Source: an uncultured Porphyromonadaceae bacterium (lineage in GTDB: Bacteria; Bacteroidota; Bacteroidia; Bacteroidales; Barnesiellaceae). From it: a DNA stretch of 64,000 nucleotides. Position 1 is the stretch's first letter. Each line of letters starts with the position of its first letter. The notes under the pieces are model-generated. The model saw only the letters and a list, made by a program, of their open reading frames with translations, searched no databases and had not been told where the DNA came from. Made by a program: the position numbers and the translations under genes. Location: contig UPYI01000003.1 in NCBI GenBank assembly GCA_900538555.1, positions 1-64,000 on the forward strand, written 5' to 3'. Positions 43,357-51,215 of the stretch are shown in pieces.

Positions 43357-43591
43357 TGAAGCCTATAAAGGACAAAGCCTATGGTTCGGGCAGCCTCGCT
43401 TCCTCTCGATTTTAATGGGATAAAAATATTTCTCGCCTCAGTATAAATCGAACACGTTCGACCCGATTATCGAAAAAGGTCTTTTATACAAGCATCTCCC
43501 ATTTTCATGCAGGGCAAAACTAATCAAATCATCCCGATTATGCAACATTTTCCTGACACGGCAACATTCCTCTTATATCTCCAATAACGAA

Positions 43592-43599
43592 TATCTTTG
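43592..43599 (+). promoter_or_regulatory. Isolated -7 box TATCTTTG
   Basis: Perfect TAnnTTTG element five bases before an ATG; no clear TTTG at -33. If active, it would give a nearly leaderless 31-codon message or a short RNA. Confidence 0.35.
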
Positions 43600-43793
43600 C
43601 AACATGTCGCTACGATATACGTTCAGACTTCTTTTCTTGACCCTGTCCGACATAGCATCGCCCGACCCTATTCGCTCCCCCCCCCGATCTGTTTCATAAA
43701 AAACGACCGTTACTTGTCTTTTCGACCGAAATTGTAAACAAATAATCCAAACATTTTTATTAAAGAAAATAATTACTCCCTTAAAATAATCCG

Positions 43794-43801
43794 TATCTTT
43801 G
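43794..43801 (+). promoter_or_regulatory. -7 box of the small OM protein gene
   Basis: TATCTTTG lies 42 bases before the start codon at 43844, in an AT-rich stretch. The -33 region is AT-rich but lacks a clear TTTG. Confidence 0.6.
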
Positions 43802-43843
43802 CATCTTATTATAACATATTTTATAAACTAAAAATTAAAAGTT

Positions 43844-44332
43844 ATGAAAAAGATTTTGGTTTCTTTAATCGCATGCTTTTGTGTATTAGGCGTTTCTGCT
43901 CAGGAGTGGGCAGTCGGAGGTCGTGTCGGATCGGGTTTCCAAGCACAAGGCGAATATCATTTTTCCGATACGAATTATGCCGAAGCCCGTTTCGGTATGT
44001 ACTATGCCAACCCGGGTGGAACAGTAATGGCAGATTTGACAGCTTTGTATAACTGGAATATTTTTAACATGGACTGGACACCGTCGGTAGGAGAATGGTT
44101 CTTCGACGCCGGTTGCGGTATCAATGTGGGCGGTCGCGAAAATTACGCTTATATCGGTGCTGCCGGTTGTGCTAAACTCGGTATCAAATTCCACGATGCA
44201 CCTATCCGTCTGTCGTTCGACTGGACTCCGTCGTTCGGTGCCGAAATCGCTTATTGGAAAGGGTACTCTGCATCCGACTTTAACGAATACGGTCTCTGCA
44301 ACTTCGGTATCTCCTGCGTGTACTGTTTCTAA
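43844..44332 (+). CDS. Small outer-membrane beta-barrel-like protein
   Basis: 162 residues: signal peptide (1-19, ending GVSAQ) and about eight amphipathic strands with many Tyr, Trp, Phe and Gly (WAVGGRVGSGFQAQGEYHF, GEWFFDAGCGINVGG, LSFDWTPSFGAEIAYW). It ends in CVYCF, an aromatic end as in outer-membrane barrels. Three Cys lie near the C-terminus. No enzymatic motif. It is a single-gene unit between its own -7 box and an intrinsic terminator, which suggests a well-expressed envelope protein of unknown role. Confidence 0.72.
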   Translation: MKKILVSLIACFCVLGVSAQEWAVGGRVGSGFQAQGEYHFSDTNYAEARFGMYYANPGGTVMADLTALYNWNIFNMDWTPSVGEWFFDAGCGINVGGRENYAYIGAAGCAKLGIKFHDAPIRLSFDWTPSFGAEIAYWKGYSASDFNEYGLCNFGISCVYCF

Positions 44333-44641
44333 AATACCAGATCAAATATAAAAAAACGATATGGGTGTAATATTGCCCATATCGTTTTTTTGTTTGCCCG
44401 GTCCGATCCGTACAGTGCGCCATAACGGCAACCGATAGCAGAGCCGACCCCGTTCGGACTATGCCGAGGAGAGAAAAGGTGCATGAATATGAAAAGAGAC
44501 TCAACCTCATCGTACCGAAAACCCATAAAAGAAGTCCGGACGAAACAGAAAAAAACGCAAGAGTACTTAATGGATTTAAAAACCTGATTCTTTGGCACAT
44601 TATATGGACTGACAATTACAAACCATATTATTGAATTCGGT
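44333..44641. other. Intergenic region
   Basis: 309 bases. The first part is the terminator of the upstream gene; the remaining 250 bases show no RNA gene, repeat or consensus promoter that I can support. Confidence 0.6.
44351..44391. terminator. Intrinsic terminator
   Basis: A perfect 15-bp stem (AAAAAACGATATGGG and complement, 44351-44365 and 44376-44390) with a 10-base loop ends in seven T. It starts 18 bases after the small OM protein gene. Confidence 0.93.
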
Positions 44642-45688
44642 ATGAAAACATTTGGTACTTCTGTCATCTTTGCCCTTATCGGCACTGTTTTTGCTCCATC
44701 GTCCGAAGCCTGCACGCGAGTTGTTTACAAAGGGCTGTCGGATTGTGTAATCACTGCCAGATCTATGGATTGGAAAAGTGAAATCGATCCCAACATCTGG
44801 ATTTTCCCGCGGGGCATGCAACGCAACGGCGAGGTTGGACCGCTCTCCGTGCAATGGACCTCGAAATACGGCAGCATAATTGCCAGCGCATGGGATATTG
44901 CCACAACCGACGGCATGAACGAAAAAGGATTGTGCGCCAACATCCTGTGGCTTGCCGAATCGGATTATCCGGTATTCGATCCCAAAGGGAAAACACCGGG
45001 TATCTCCATCTCTTTGTGGGCACAATACGTACTCGACAATTTCGCTACGGTAGCAGAAGCGGTAGAACATTTTCGCAACGAACCGTTCGTTATCGTGAGC
45101 GACTATATCCCGGGGACACAAAAATTCACTACGTTGCATCTGTCCATATCGGATGCCAGCGGAGATAATGCCATATTCGAATATATCGACGGAAAACTGG
45201 TGATCCACCACGACCCGTCGTACGTGGTCATGACCAACTCTCCGGTATTCGAACAGCAACTGGCATTAGACGATTACTGGAAAGGCATACCCGGAACGAT
45301 CGCCTTGCCGGGAACGAACCGGGCTGCCGACCGGTTCGTAAGAGCCTCATACTACATCGACGTTATCCCCCGCACCGACGACATCCGGACTTCTATCGCC
45401 AGTGTATTCAGCGTTATCCGCAACTGTTCCGTACCTTTCGGCATATCCTCCGAGAGCGAACCGAATATTTCGTCCACCCGGTGGCGTTCGGTGTCTGATC
45501 AAAAGAATCTGGTCTACTTCTTCGAAACGGCATTGACCCCGAATGTTTTCTGGGTAACTCTGAAAGATTTCGATCTAAGTGAAAAAGGGCGCGTAATGAA
45601 ACTCGATTTGAGTAACTACGCCACGTACAACGGGAAAGCGAACAAATCGTTCAAGCCCGCCAAGCCCTTCAAATTTCTTGGGATATAG
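44642..45688 (+). CDS. Linear amide C-N hydrolase, choloylglycine hydrolase/penicillin V acylase family
   Basis: A 348-residue Ntn-hydrolase. A signal peptide ends at EA, exposing Cys24 (ACTRVVY) as the N-terminal nucleophile, which is also the position of lipobox-free maturation in Gram-negative members. Other family residues are in place: RSMDW, the WxFPRGMQRNG loop, TTDGMNEKGLCANILWL and MTNSPVF. The family hydrolyses conjugated bile salts, penicillin V or N-acyl homoserine lactones; gut Bacteroidales have bile salt hydrolases of this kind. Substrate choice depends on loop residues I cannot assign with certainty. It stands alone between its neighbours, followed by a long inverted repeat. 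Confidence 0.85.
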   Translation: MKTFGTSVIFALIGTVFAPSSEACTRVVYKGLSDCVITARSMDWKSEIDPNIWIFPRGMQRNGEVGPLSVQWTSKYGSIIASAWDIATTDGMNEKGLCANILWLAESDYPVFDPKGKTPGISISLWAQYVLDNFATVAEAVEHFRNEPFVIVSDYIPGTQKFTTLHLSISDASGDNAIFEYIDGKLVIHHDPSYVVMTNSPVFEQQLALDDYWKGIPGTIALPGTNRAADRFVRASYYIDVIPRTDDIRTSIASVFSVIRNCSVPFGISSESEPNISSTRWRSVSDQKNLVYFFETALTPNVFWVTLKDFDLSEKGRVMKLDLSNYATYNGKANKSFKPAKPFKFLGI

Positions 45689-45814
45689 CGGAGTCAAAGC
45701 TCATCCAAAATATTCCGGCACATAAGAACGATAACAAACGAATTATCATTGCCCCTCTTTTATCAAACTCCTAAATCATACATCACAAGCGGGTTGCTGC
45801 CGTCTTGCTTTTAT

Positions 45815-45881
45815 CGACAAAGATTCCGATAACAAACAGTGCGAAGATCTTCTCATCTTTTCTTATCGGAATCTTTGGTCG
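45815..45881. terminator. Long inverted repeat, possible terminator
   Basis: The arms 45815-45832 and 45863-45881 pair over 18 bp with a single bulged base; the loop has its own palindrome GAAGATCTTC. It lies 127 bases after the Ntn-hydrolase stop. No T-run follows the stem, so a role other than termination is possible. Confidence 0.55.
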
Positions 45882-45934
45882 GCTTACAGCCGAGAAAATT
45901 CAGTCGTAATTTTTCGATTATCGAATTTTGATAT

Positions 45935-45942
45935 TACCTTTG
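45935..45942 (+). promoter_or_regulatory. -7 box upstream of the Sua5-like gene
   Basis: TACCTTTG matches TAnnTTTG; a T-rich stretch at 45911-45914 occupies the -33 place. It would drive the operon that begins at 46031. Confidence 0.5.
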
Positions 45943-46030
45943 TACACTATGCCTCGGCTCATTCCGGTTGCTCCGAAATATGCCGGGCAGATTAGCAACA
46001 GATATTCGATTCAATCATGAATATTTCGAC

Positions 46031-46603
46031 ATGGAATATATAAACGAGGATATAAAACAGGCTTGCGACGTGATGGCAAAAGGCGGAGTGATACTCTACC
46101 CTACCGATACGATCTGGGGGATCGGATGCGACGCCACAAACGAAGAAGCGGTGAAACGGGTATATGAAATCAAACGGCGCAGCGACAGCAAAGCCATGAT
46201 TGTCCTGACCGACAGCGAAGTGAAGGTGGAGTTCTACGTTTCCGAAGTTCCCGAAATCGCGTGGGATCTGATGGAATGTGCCGACAAACCGCTGACAATC
46301 ATTTACGACGATGCCCGGAATCTTGCCCCGAATCTGTTGGCGGAAGACGGGAGCGTCGCCATACGGGTGACGCGTGAAGATTTTTCCCGCCGCCTGTGCC
46401 AGCGGTTCCGCAAAGCGATCGTCTCTACATCGGCTAATATCAGCGGTGAACCGTCGCCCAAGACTTTTGCAGAAATATCCGACGAAATCAAACAGTCGGT
46501 CGATTATATCGTTAAATCGCGCCGGGATGAGAATACACCGTCGCAACCGTCGCAAATCATCCGTTTGGGCAAAGGCGGCGTTGTAAAAATCATACGGGGT
46601 TGA
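46031..46603 (+). CDS. Sua5/YciO/YrdC-type threonylcarbamoyl-AMP synthase
   Basis: A 190-residue single-domain YrdC fold: GGVILYPTDTIWGIGCDATNEEAVKRVYEIKRR in parts near the start (nucleotide-binding KRR), PLTIIYDD, VAIRVTRED and the ending STSANISGEPSP. It would make threonylcarbamoyl-AMP for tRNA t6A37. It lacks the C-terminal Sua5 domain, so it is the short TsaC-like form; a YciO-like role cannot be excluded. The start at 46031 (MEYINEDIK) is preferred; an upstream frame to 45968 would need a TTG start and lies almost at the promoter. Its stop overlaps the next start. Confidence 0.85.
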   Translation: MEYINEDIKQACDVMAKGGVILYPTDTIWGIGCDATNEEAVKRVYEIKRRSDSKAMIVLTDSEVKVEFYVSEVPEIAWDLMECADKPLTIIYDDARNLAPNLLAEDGSVAIRVTREDFSRRLCQRFRKAIVSTSANISGEPSPKTFAEISDEIKQSVDYIVKSRRDENTPSQPSQIIRLGKGGVVKIIRG

Positions 46604-48015
46604 TTAGCAACAGGAAACAAATAGCGCGTTATCTCATTGGCGATTTCATATCTGCCAATGTGGCTTGGTGTATATTCAATGTCGTACGTTTTTCCCGTTT
46701 CTCCTACCATATCGGCACCAGTTCGTTAAAGAATTTCTTGCTCAGCGAACGGGTGATCGAAGGACAGATATTCTTTCCGTTGATGATGATGGTATTGTTT
46801 TATCTGTCGGGATATTACAACCGCCCCTTTTTCAAATCGCGTCTTCAAGAGCTTCTCAGCACCGTACAGACCATTTTCATCAGCACCCTGTTGGCATTTT
46901 TCATTGCTCTGATCAATGATGTGATGCCATTCCGCAGCGACAACTATCTGAATCTGCTCATCTTGTTCGTCATCCAGTTTTCGTGTGTTTATTCCGTGCG
47001 TTTGTGCATTACGACACAAGCCACACACAATATACACCATCGTAAATGGAGCTTCAATACATTGGTCGTCGGTTGCGGCGAAACAGCCAAAGAACTGGTA
47101 GACGAATTGGAACGGATGAAGAAGTCGATGGGGTATCACGTGGTAGGTTACGTACGGTTTACCGGAGAAGCGGATGCCCCGGCAATCGATAAACCGGTCT
47201 ACGACTTCGATCAATTGCCGTCGGTCTGCCGGCAACTCGACATCAAGGAGTTGATCATCGCTCCCGACCGCACCGATCTGGCGACGTTGTACCAACGCAT
47301 CAACGCGCTTTATCCGCTCAATCTGCCTATCAAAATCAGGATCAAAGAGTTCAACGCCATTACGAGCCGCATACGGCTTACGAACATTTATGCCACGCCC
47401 CTGATCGATATAACCAGTTGCGCGATAACCGACGGAGGAAAAAATCTGAAACGGTGTTGCGACGTTCTGTTTTCCGCTATCGCCCTGCTCATATTGTCTC
47501 CGGTCTTCATCCTGCTTTTCGTCCTGATCAAATGCGATTCGCGCGGTCCGATCTTCTATAAACAGGAGCGCATCGGATACCGCCACAAACCGTTCTTCCT
47601 GTACAAATTGCGTACGATGTACTCGGATGCCGAGAAAAACGGCCCGCAGTTGAGCAGCGAAGATGACGCTCGTATCACTCCCATCGGAAAATATCTGCGG
47701 AAATACCGGCTGGACGAACTGCCCCAATTCTGGAATGTTCTGAAAGGAGATATGTCGCTTGTAGGACCGCGCCCCGAACGGGAATTCTATATCCGGCAGA
47801 TCGTGGAACGCGCTCCCTATTACTCGCTGCTCCATCAGATACGCCCGGGTATCACTTCGTGGGGCATGGTGAAATTCGGTTACGCCAAAAATGTGGACGA
47901 AATGATCGAGCGGTTGAAGTACGATATGTTATATTTGGAAAATATGTCGATGCTCATCGACTTAAAGATTATTATTTATACCGTAAAAACGGTGATTACA
48001 GGGAAAGGGATGTAA
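46600..48015 (+). CDS. Polyprenyl glycosylphosphotransferase (WcaJ-like), copy 1, TTG start
   Basis: A 471-residue inner-membrane initiating glycosyltransferase: four N-terminal membrane segments, a CoA-binding-like domain (about 135-255, VVGCGETAKELVDEL), a fifth hydrophobic segment (FSAIALLILSPVFILLFVLI) and the bacterial sugar-transferase domain (RGPIFYKQERIGY, YKLRTM, RLDELPQFWNVLKGDMSLVGPRPE). It moves a sugar-1-phosphate onto undecaprenyl phosphate to start exopolysaccharide or O-antigen units. The first membrane segment begins with a TTG codon that overlaps the stop of the Sua5-like gene (TTGA); no ATG exists before residue ~60. The ClC gene follows with zero spacing. Confidence 0.88.
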   Translation: MISNRKQIARYLIGDFISANVAWCIFNVVRFSRFSYHIGTSSLKNFLLSERVIEGQIFFPLMMMVLFYLSGYYNRPFFKSRLQELLSTVQTIFISTLLAFFIALINDVMPFRSDNYLNLLILFVIQFSCVYSVRLCITTQATHNIHHRKWSFNTLVVGCGETAKELVDELERMKKSMGYHVVGYVRFTGEADAPAIDKPVYDFDQLPSVCRQLDIKELIIAPDRTDLATLYQRINALYPLNLPIKIRIKEFNAITSRIRLTNIYATPLIDITSCAITDGGKNLKRCCDVLFSAIALLILSPVFILLFVLIKCDSRGPIFYKQERIGYRHKPFFLYKLRTMYSDAEKNGPQLSSEDDARITPIGKYLRKYRLDELPQFWNVLKGDMSLVGPRPEREFYIRQIVERAPYYSLLHQIRPGITSWGMVKFGYAKNVDEMIERLKYDMLYLENMSMLIDLKIIIYTVKTVITGKGM

Positions 48016-49812
48016 ATGATAAATTTTCATACACGCATAAAAGACCAGGCTTGGTTTCTGCGGATGCTTACCTGGCGAGAGAAACATATCAAGGAGCAAG
48101 AGTTCGTCCTGCTGCTGAGTTTCGTCGTCGGGTTGCTCACTGCGGTAGCCGCTCTGATATTGAAATACCTGATCCACTCCATACAGAGTATGCTGACCTC
48201 CTATATCAATATCGACGAAGCGAACTACCTGTATCTGATCTACCCGATCGTAGGTATCCTGCTTGCCGGATTGTATGTGACCTACGTCGTAAAAGACGAC
48301 ATCAGCCACGGTGTCACCCGTATTCTCTACGCGATCTCGCAAAAGAACAGCCGGGTGAAGTCGCACAACATGTACACATCGGTGGTAGCCAGTTCGGTTA
48401 CGATCGGATTCGGCGGATCGGTAGGAGCCGAGGCTCCGATCGTATATACGGGTGCGGCCATCGGTTCGAATATCGGCAGTTCATTCCGTCTCGAACCCCG
48501 GTTGTTGATGCTGCTGGTGGGTTGCGGTGCCGCCGCTGCGATTGCCGGCATATTCAAAGCGCCGATTGCCGGTATGCTTTTCACGCTGGAAGTGCTGATG
48601 ATCGACCTCACCACCACCTCGGTACTGCCGCTGCTGATCTCGTCGATCACCGCCGTCACCGTGTCGTATATATTCACCGGCTATACCGCCGAGTTCAGTT
48701 TTGTACAGACCGAACCGTTCATTGCCGGACGCATACCGTATGTCATTCTGTTGGGTATCTTCTGCGGATTCGTATCGCTTTACTTCACCCGAGCCATGAA
48801 CGGCATGGAAAATATATTCCGGAAACTGTCCAACCGCTGGAAGCGTTTCGGTGTCGGGTCCATTATCCTCAGCCTCTCGATCTTCCTGTTACCGCCTCTG
48901 TACGGCGAGGGTTACGAGTCGATCATCAACCTGCTGAGCGGAAATACCGAATTGCTGACCGAGGGCAGTCTCTTCTACGCCAACCGGAACAGTTTTTGGG
49001 TAATGGCACTCTATCTGTCGCTCATCGTACTGGTCAAGGTTCTTGCCACCAGCGCGACCAACGGCGGAGGCGGTGTCGGCGGAACTTTCGCCCCCAGCTT
49101 GTATGTAGGCTGCTTTGCCGGATTCTTATTCGCGTATGTATTCAACCACGTCGGATTCGTATCGCTTTCCGCCAAAAATTTCGCGCTGATGGGAATGGCG
49201 GGTGTCATGTCGGCGGTCATGCATGCCCCGTTGATGGCTATCTTCCTTACCGCCGAACTTACGGGCGGTTACGATCTGTTTTTGCCTCTGATGATCACCT
49301 CGACCGTTGCCTATGCCACCATCAAGATATTCGAACCTCACAGCATCTACACGATGCGTCTGGCTAAAAAGGGAGAACTGCTGACCCACCACAAGGACAA
49401 GGCGGTACTGACACTGCTGAAAATGGAAAGCGTGATCGAAAAAGATTTTCTGATCGTTCATCCCGATATGAGCCTGGGCGATATGGTCAAAGTCATTTCC
49501 CAATCGCACCGCAACATATTCCCGGTAATCGACTCGGACGGCGTACTATTGGGTATCGTCCTGCTGGATGACATCCGGAATATCATGTTCCGTCCCGATC
49601 TATACAACCGGATGTATGTGCGCACGTTCATGACTGTTCCCCCCGCCAAAATCGAAATCAATTCGAATATGGATGCTGTCATGAAACTGTTCGACAAGAC
49701 CAATGCTTGGAACCTGCCGGTAGTCGAAAACGACAAATACGTCGGGTTCGTCTCGAAATCGAAAATATTCAACTCGTACCGGAGAGTGCTTGTTCACTTC
49801 TCCCAAGATTAA
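48016..49812 (+). CDS. ClC-family chloride channel/transporter with CBS domains
   Basis: A 598-residue ClC protein with about ten to twelve membrane segments, and a C-terminal CBS pair (about residues 465-590, with VHPDMSLGDMVKVISQSHRNIFPVI and AWNLPVVENDKYVGFVSKS). The ion-path motifs are GSVGAEAPIVYTG, which carries the gating Glu139, GIFKAPIAGMLF and GGGGVGGTFAPSLYVG. A Cl-/H+ exchange role is likely given the gating Glu; the CBS pair could bind adenine nucleotides. The start ATG directly follows the stop of the glycosylphosphotransferase gene. Confidence 0.92.
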   Translation: MINFHTRIKDQAWFLRMLTWREKHIKEQEFVLLLSFVVGLLTAVAALILKYLIHSIQSMLTSYINIDEANYLYLIYPIVGILLAGLYVTYVVKDDISHGVTRILYAISQKNSRVKSHNMYTSVVASSVTIGFGGSVGAEAPIVYTGAAIGSNIGSSFRLEPRLLMLLVGCGAAAAIAGIFKAPIAGMLFTLEVLMIDLTTTSVLPLLISSITAVTVSYIFTGYTAEFSFVQTEPFIAGRIPYVILLGIFCGFVSLYFTRAMNGMENIFRKLSNRWKRFGVGSIILSLSIFLLPPLYGEGYESIINLLSGNTELLTEGSLFYANRNSFWVMALYLSLIVLVKVLATSATNGGGGVGGTFAPSLYVGCFAGFLFAYVFNHVGFVSLSAKNFALMGMAGVMSAVMHAPLMAIFLTAELTGGYDLFLPLMITSTVAYATIKIFEPHSIYTMRLAKKGELLTHHKDKAVLTLLKMESVIEKDFLIVHPDMSLGDMVKVISQSHRNIFPVIDSDGVLLGIVLLDDIRNIMFRPDLYNRMYVRTFMTVPPAKIEINSNMDAVMKLFDKTNAWNLPVVENDKYVGFVSKSKIFNSYRRVLVHFSQD

Positions 49813-49831
49813 TCTTCAATTTTACCGACCG

Positions 49832-50800
49832 ATGGATAAGAAAGATTTACGTATTGTATATATGGGTACTCCCGACTTTGCCGTGGAGAGCCTGAAACGC
49901 CTCGTTGAGGGCGGATATCATGTCGTGGGGGTCATCACCATGCCCGACAAACCTGCCGGACGCGGTCATAAAATCCAGTTCTCCCCGGTGAAGGAATATG
50001 CCTTGTCGCAGAACCTGCCGTTGCTGCAACCGGAAAAGCTGAAAGACGAAACGTTTTTAAAGGCGCTGCGCGAATGGAAAGCCGACCTGCAAATTGTCGT
50101 GGCATTCCGGATGCTGCCCGAAGTCGTATGGAACATGCCGCCCATGGGCACATTCAACCTGCATGCGTCGCTGTTGCCGCAATACCGAGGTGCCGCTCCG
50201 CTGAACTGGGCAATCATCAACGGCGATAAGGAGACCGGCGTGACTACGTTCTTCCTGAAACATGAAATCGACACTGGGCGCATCATCCAGCAAAAACGGA
50301 TTGCCATTGCCGATACGGACAATGTGGGGATCGTACACGATAAACTCATGAATTTAGGCGCAGGCATGGTGGTCGAAACCGTCGATGCCATTCTGGCAGG
50401 GAATCTGAATACGATCGAGCAGGACGAAATTGCCGACCCCAAAGATTTACGTCCGGCACCTAAAATATTTAAAGAGACCTGTCATATCGACTGGAACAAA
50501 CCCGCCGCCGATATACACAACTTGGTGCGCGGACTGTCGCCCTACCCCGCAGCCTGGTGCGAATTGCAGGCACCGGACGGAACCCGGTACGGAATCAAGG
50601 TATTCGAGTCGCAAGTGATCTCCGGCAGTACGGATGCTACCCCGGGGCATGTCCGCACCGACGGGAAGAGCTATATCGAAGTGGCTTGCCGGGAGGGGTA
50701 TCTGCGTTTGACCGATTTGCAATTAGCCGGAAAGAGACGGATGCAGGCAGCCGATTTTCTGCGGGGATTCACCCTTACAAACGATTTTATCTGCGTTTGA
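49832..50800 (+). CDS. fmt: Methionyl-tRNA formyltransferase
   Basis: A 322-residue Fmt with the full set of landmarks: RIVYMGTPDFAVESLKRLV at the start, TMPDKPAGRGHK, the catalytic Asn/His in FNLHASLLPQYRGAAP, Asp in HEIDTGRII, and a C-terminal OB-like domain ending AADFLRGF. It formylates Met-tRNAi for initiation. I place the start at 49832 (MDKKDLRIVY), 20 bases after the ClC stop; the open frame reaches back into the ClC gene. Its stop codon overlaps the start of the DUF454 gene (TGATG). Confidence 0.95.
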   Translation: MDKKDLRIVYMGTPDFAVESLKRLVEGGYHVVGVITMPDKPAGRGHKIQFSPVKEYALSQNLPLLQPEKLKDETFLKALREWKADLQIVVAFRMLPEVVWNMPPMGTFNLHASLLPQYRGAAPLNWAIINGDKETGVTTFFLKHEIDTGRIIQQKRIAIADTDNVGIVHDKLMNLGAGMVVETVDAILAGNLNTIEQDEIADPKDLRPAPKIFKETCHIDWNKPAADIHNLVRGLSPYPAAWCELQAPDGTRYGIKVFESQVISGSTDATPGHVRTDGKSYIEVACREGYLRLTDLQLAGKRRMQAADFLRGFTLTNDFICV

Positions 50801-51183
50801 TGAATCCTCTCACTCCGATCCGAAAAGGGATTTATATCACGGTCGGCACACTTTGCCTGTTGTTGGGTTTTATCGGCATAGTCGTGCCGGTGCTGCCCAC
50901 AACACCGTTTTGGTTAGCCACGGCATATCTGTATATCAGAAGTTCCGCCAAATTGTATGAACGGATCATGCAGATCCCGATCGTCGGGCGCACGATCCGC
51001 AACTTTCAGGAATACCGCGCCATTTCTCGACGAGTCAAAATCATATCGACTTCTACTCTTTGGGTGACGATTCTCATATCGATTGTCTGTGTAAACAGAT
51101 GGTGGGTAACGCTTATCTTGCTCTGCGTCGCAGCGGGCGTAACATGGCATATCCTTTCCTACCCTACGTTGCGTAAGGAATAA
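50800..51183 (+). CDS. DUF454 (YbaN-like) inner-membrane protein
   Basis: 127 residues with three hydrophobic segments and the DUF454 pattern: GTLCLLLGFIGIVVPVLPTTPFWLATAYLY in parts, then the amphipathic RTIRNFQEYRAISRRVKI. The start codon overlaps the fmt stop by one base, so the two are coupled. Function unknown. Confidence 0.85.
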   Translation: MNPLTPIRKGIYITVGTLCLLLGFIGIVVPVLPTTPFWLATAYLYIRSSAKLYERIMQIPIVGRTIRNFQEYRAISRRVKIISTSTLWVTILISIVCVNRWWVTLILLCVAAGVTWHILSYPTLRKE

Positions 51184-51215
51184 TTACCGGAAGCGATTCG
51201 GAGCATGGCTTCCGG

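Larger units (their letters stand above)
43357..43843. other. Intergenic region with two -7 boxes and a C9 tract
   Basis: 487 bases. TATCTTTG occurs at 43592-43599 and at 43794-43801; the second serves the small OM protein. After the first comes an ATG at 43604 opening a 31-codon frame that crosses a run of nine C (43677-43685). No recognised RNA. Confidence 0.5.
45689..46030. other. Intergenic region with inverted repeat and promoter
   Basis: 342 bases between the Ntn-hydrolase and the Sua5-like gene. It holds a long inverted repeat at 45815-45881 and a -7 box at 45935-45942. The bases before 45815 show nothing I can name. Confidence 0.6.

Noticed and set aside
43440..43520. tRNA-like segment (GTTCGACCC resembling a T-loop)
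   Set aside because: No acceptor stem or anticodon arm can be formed around it.
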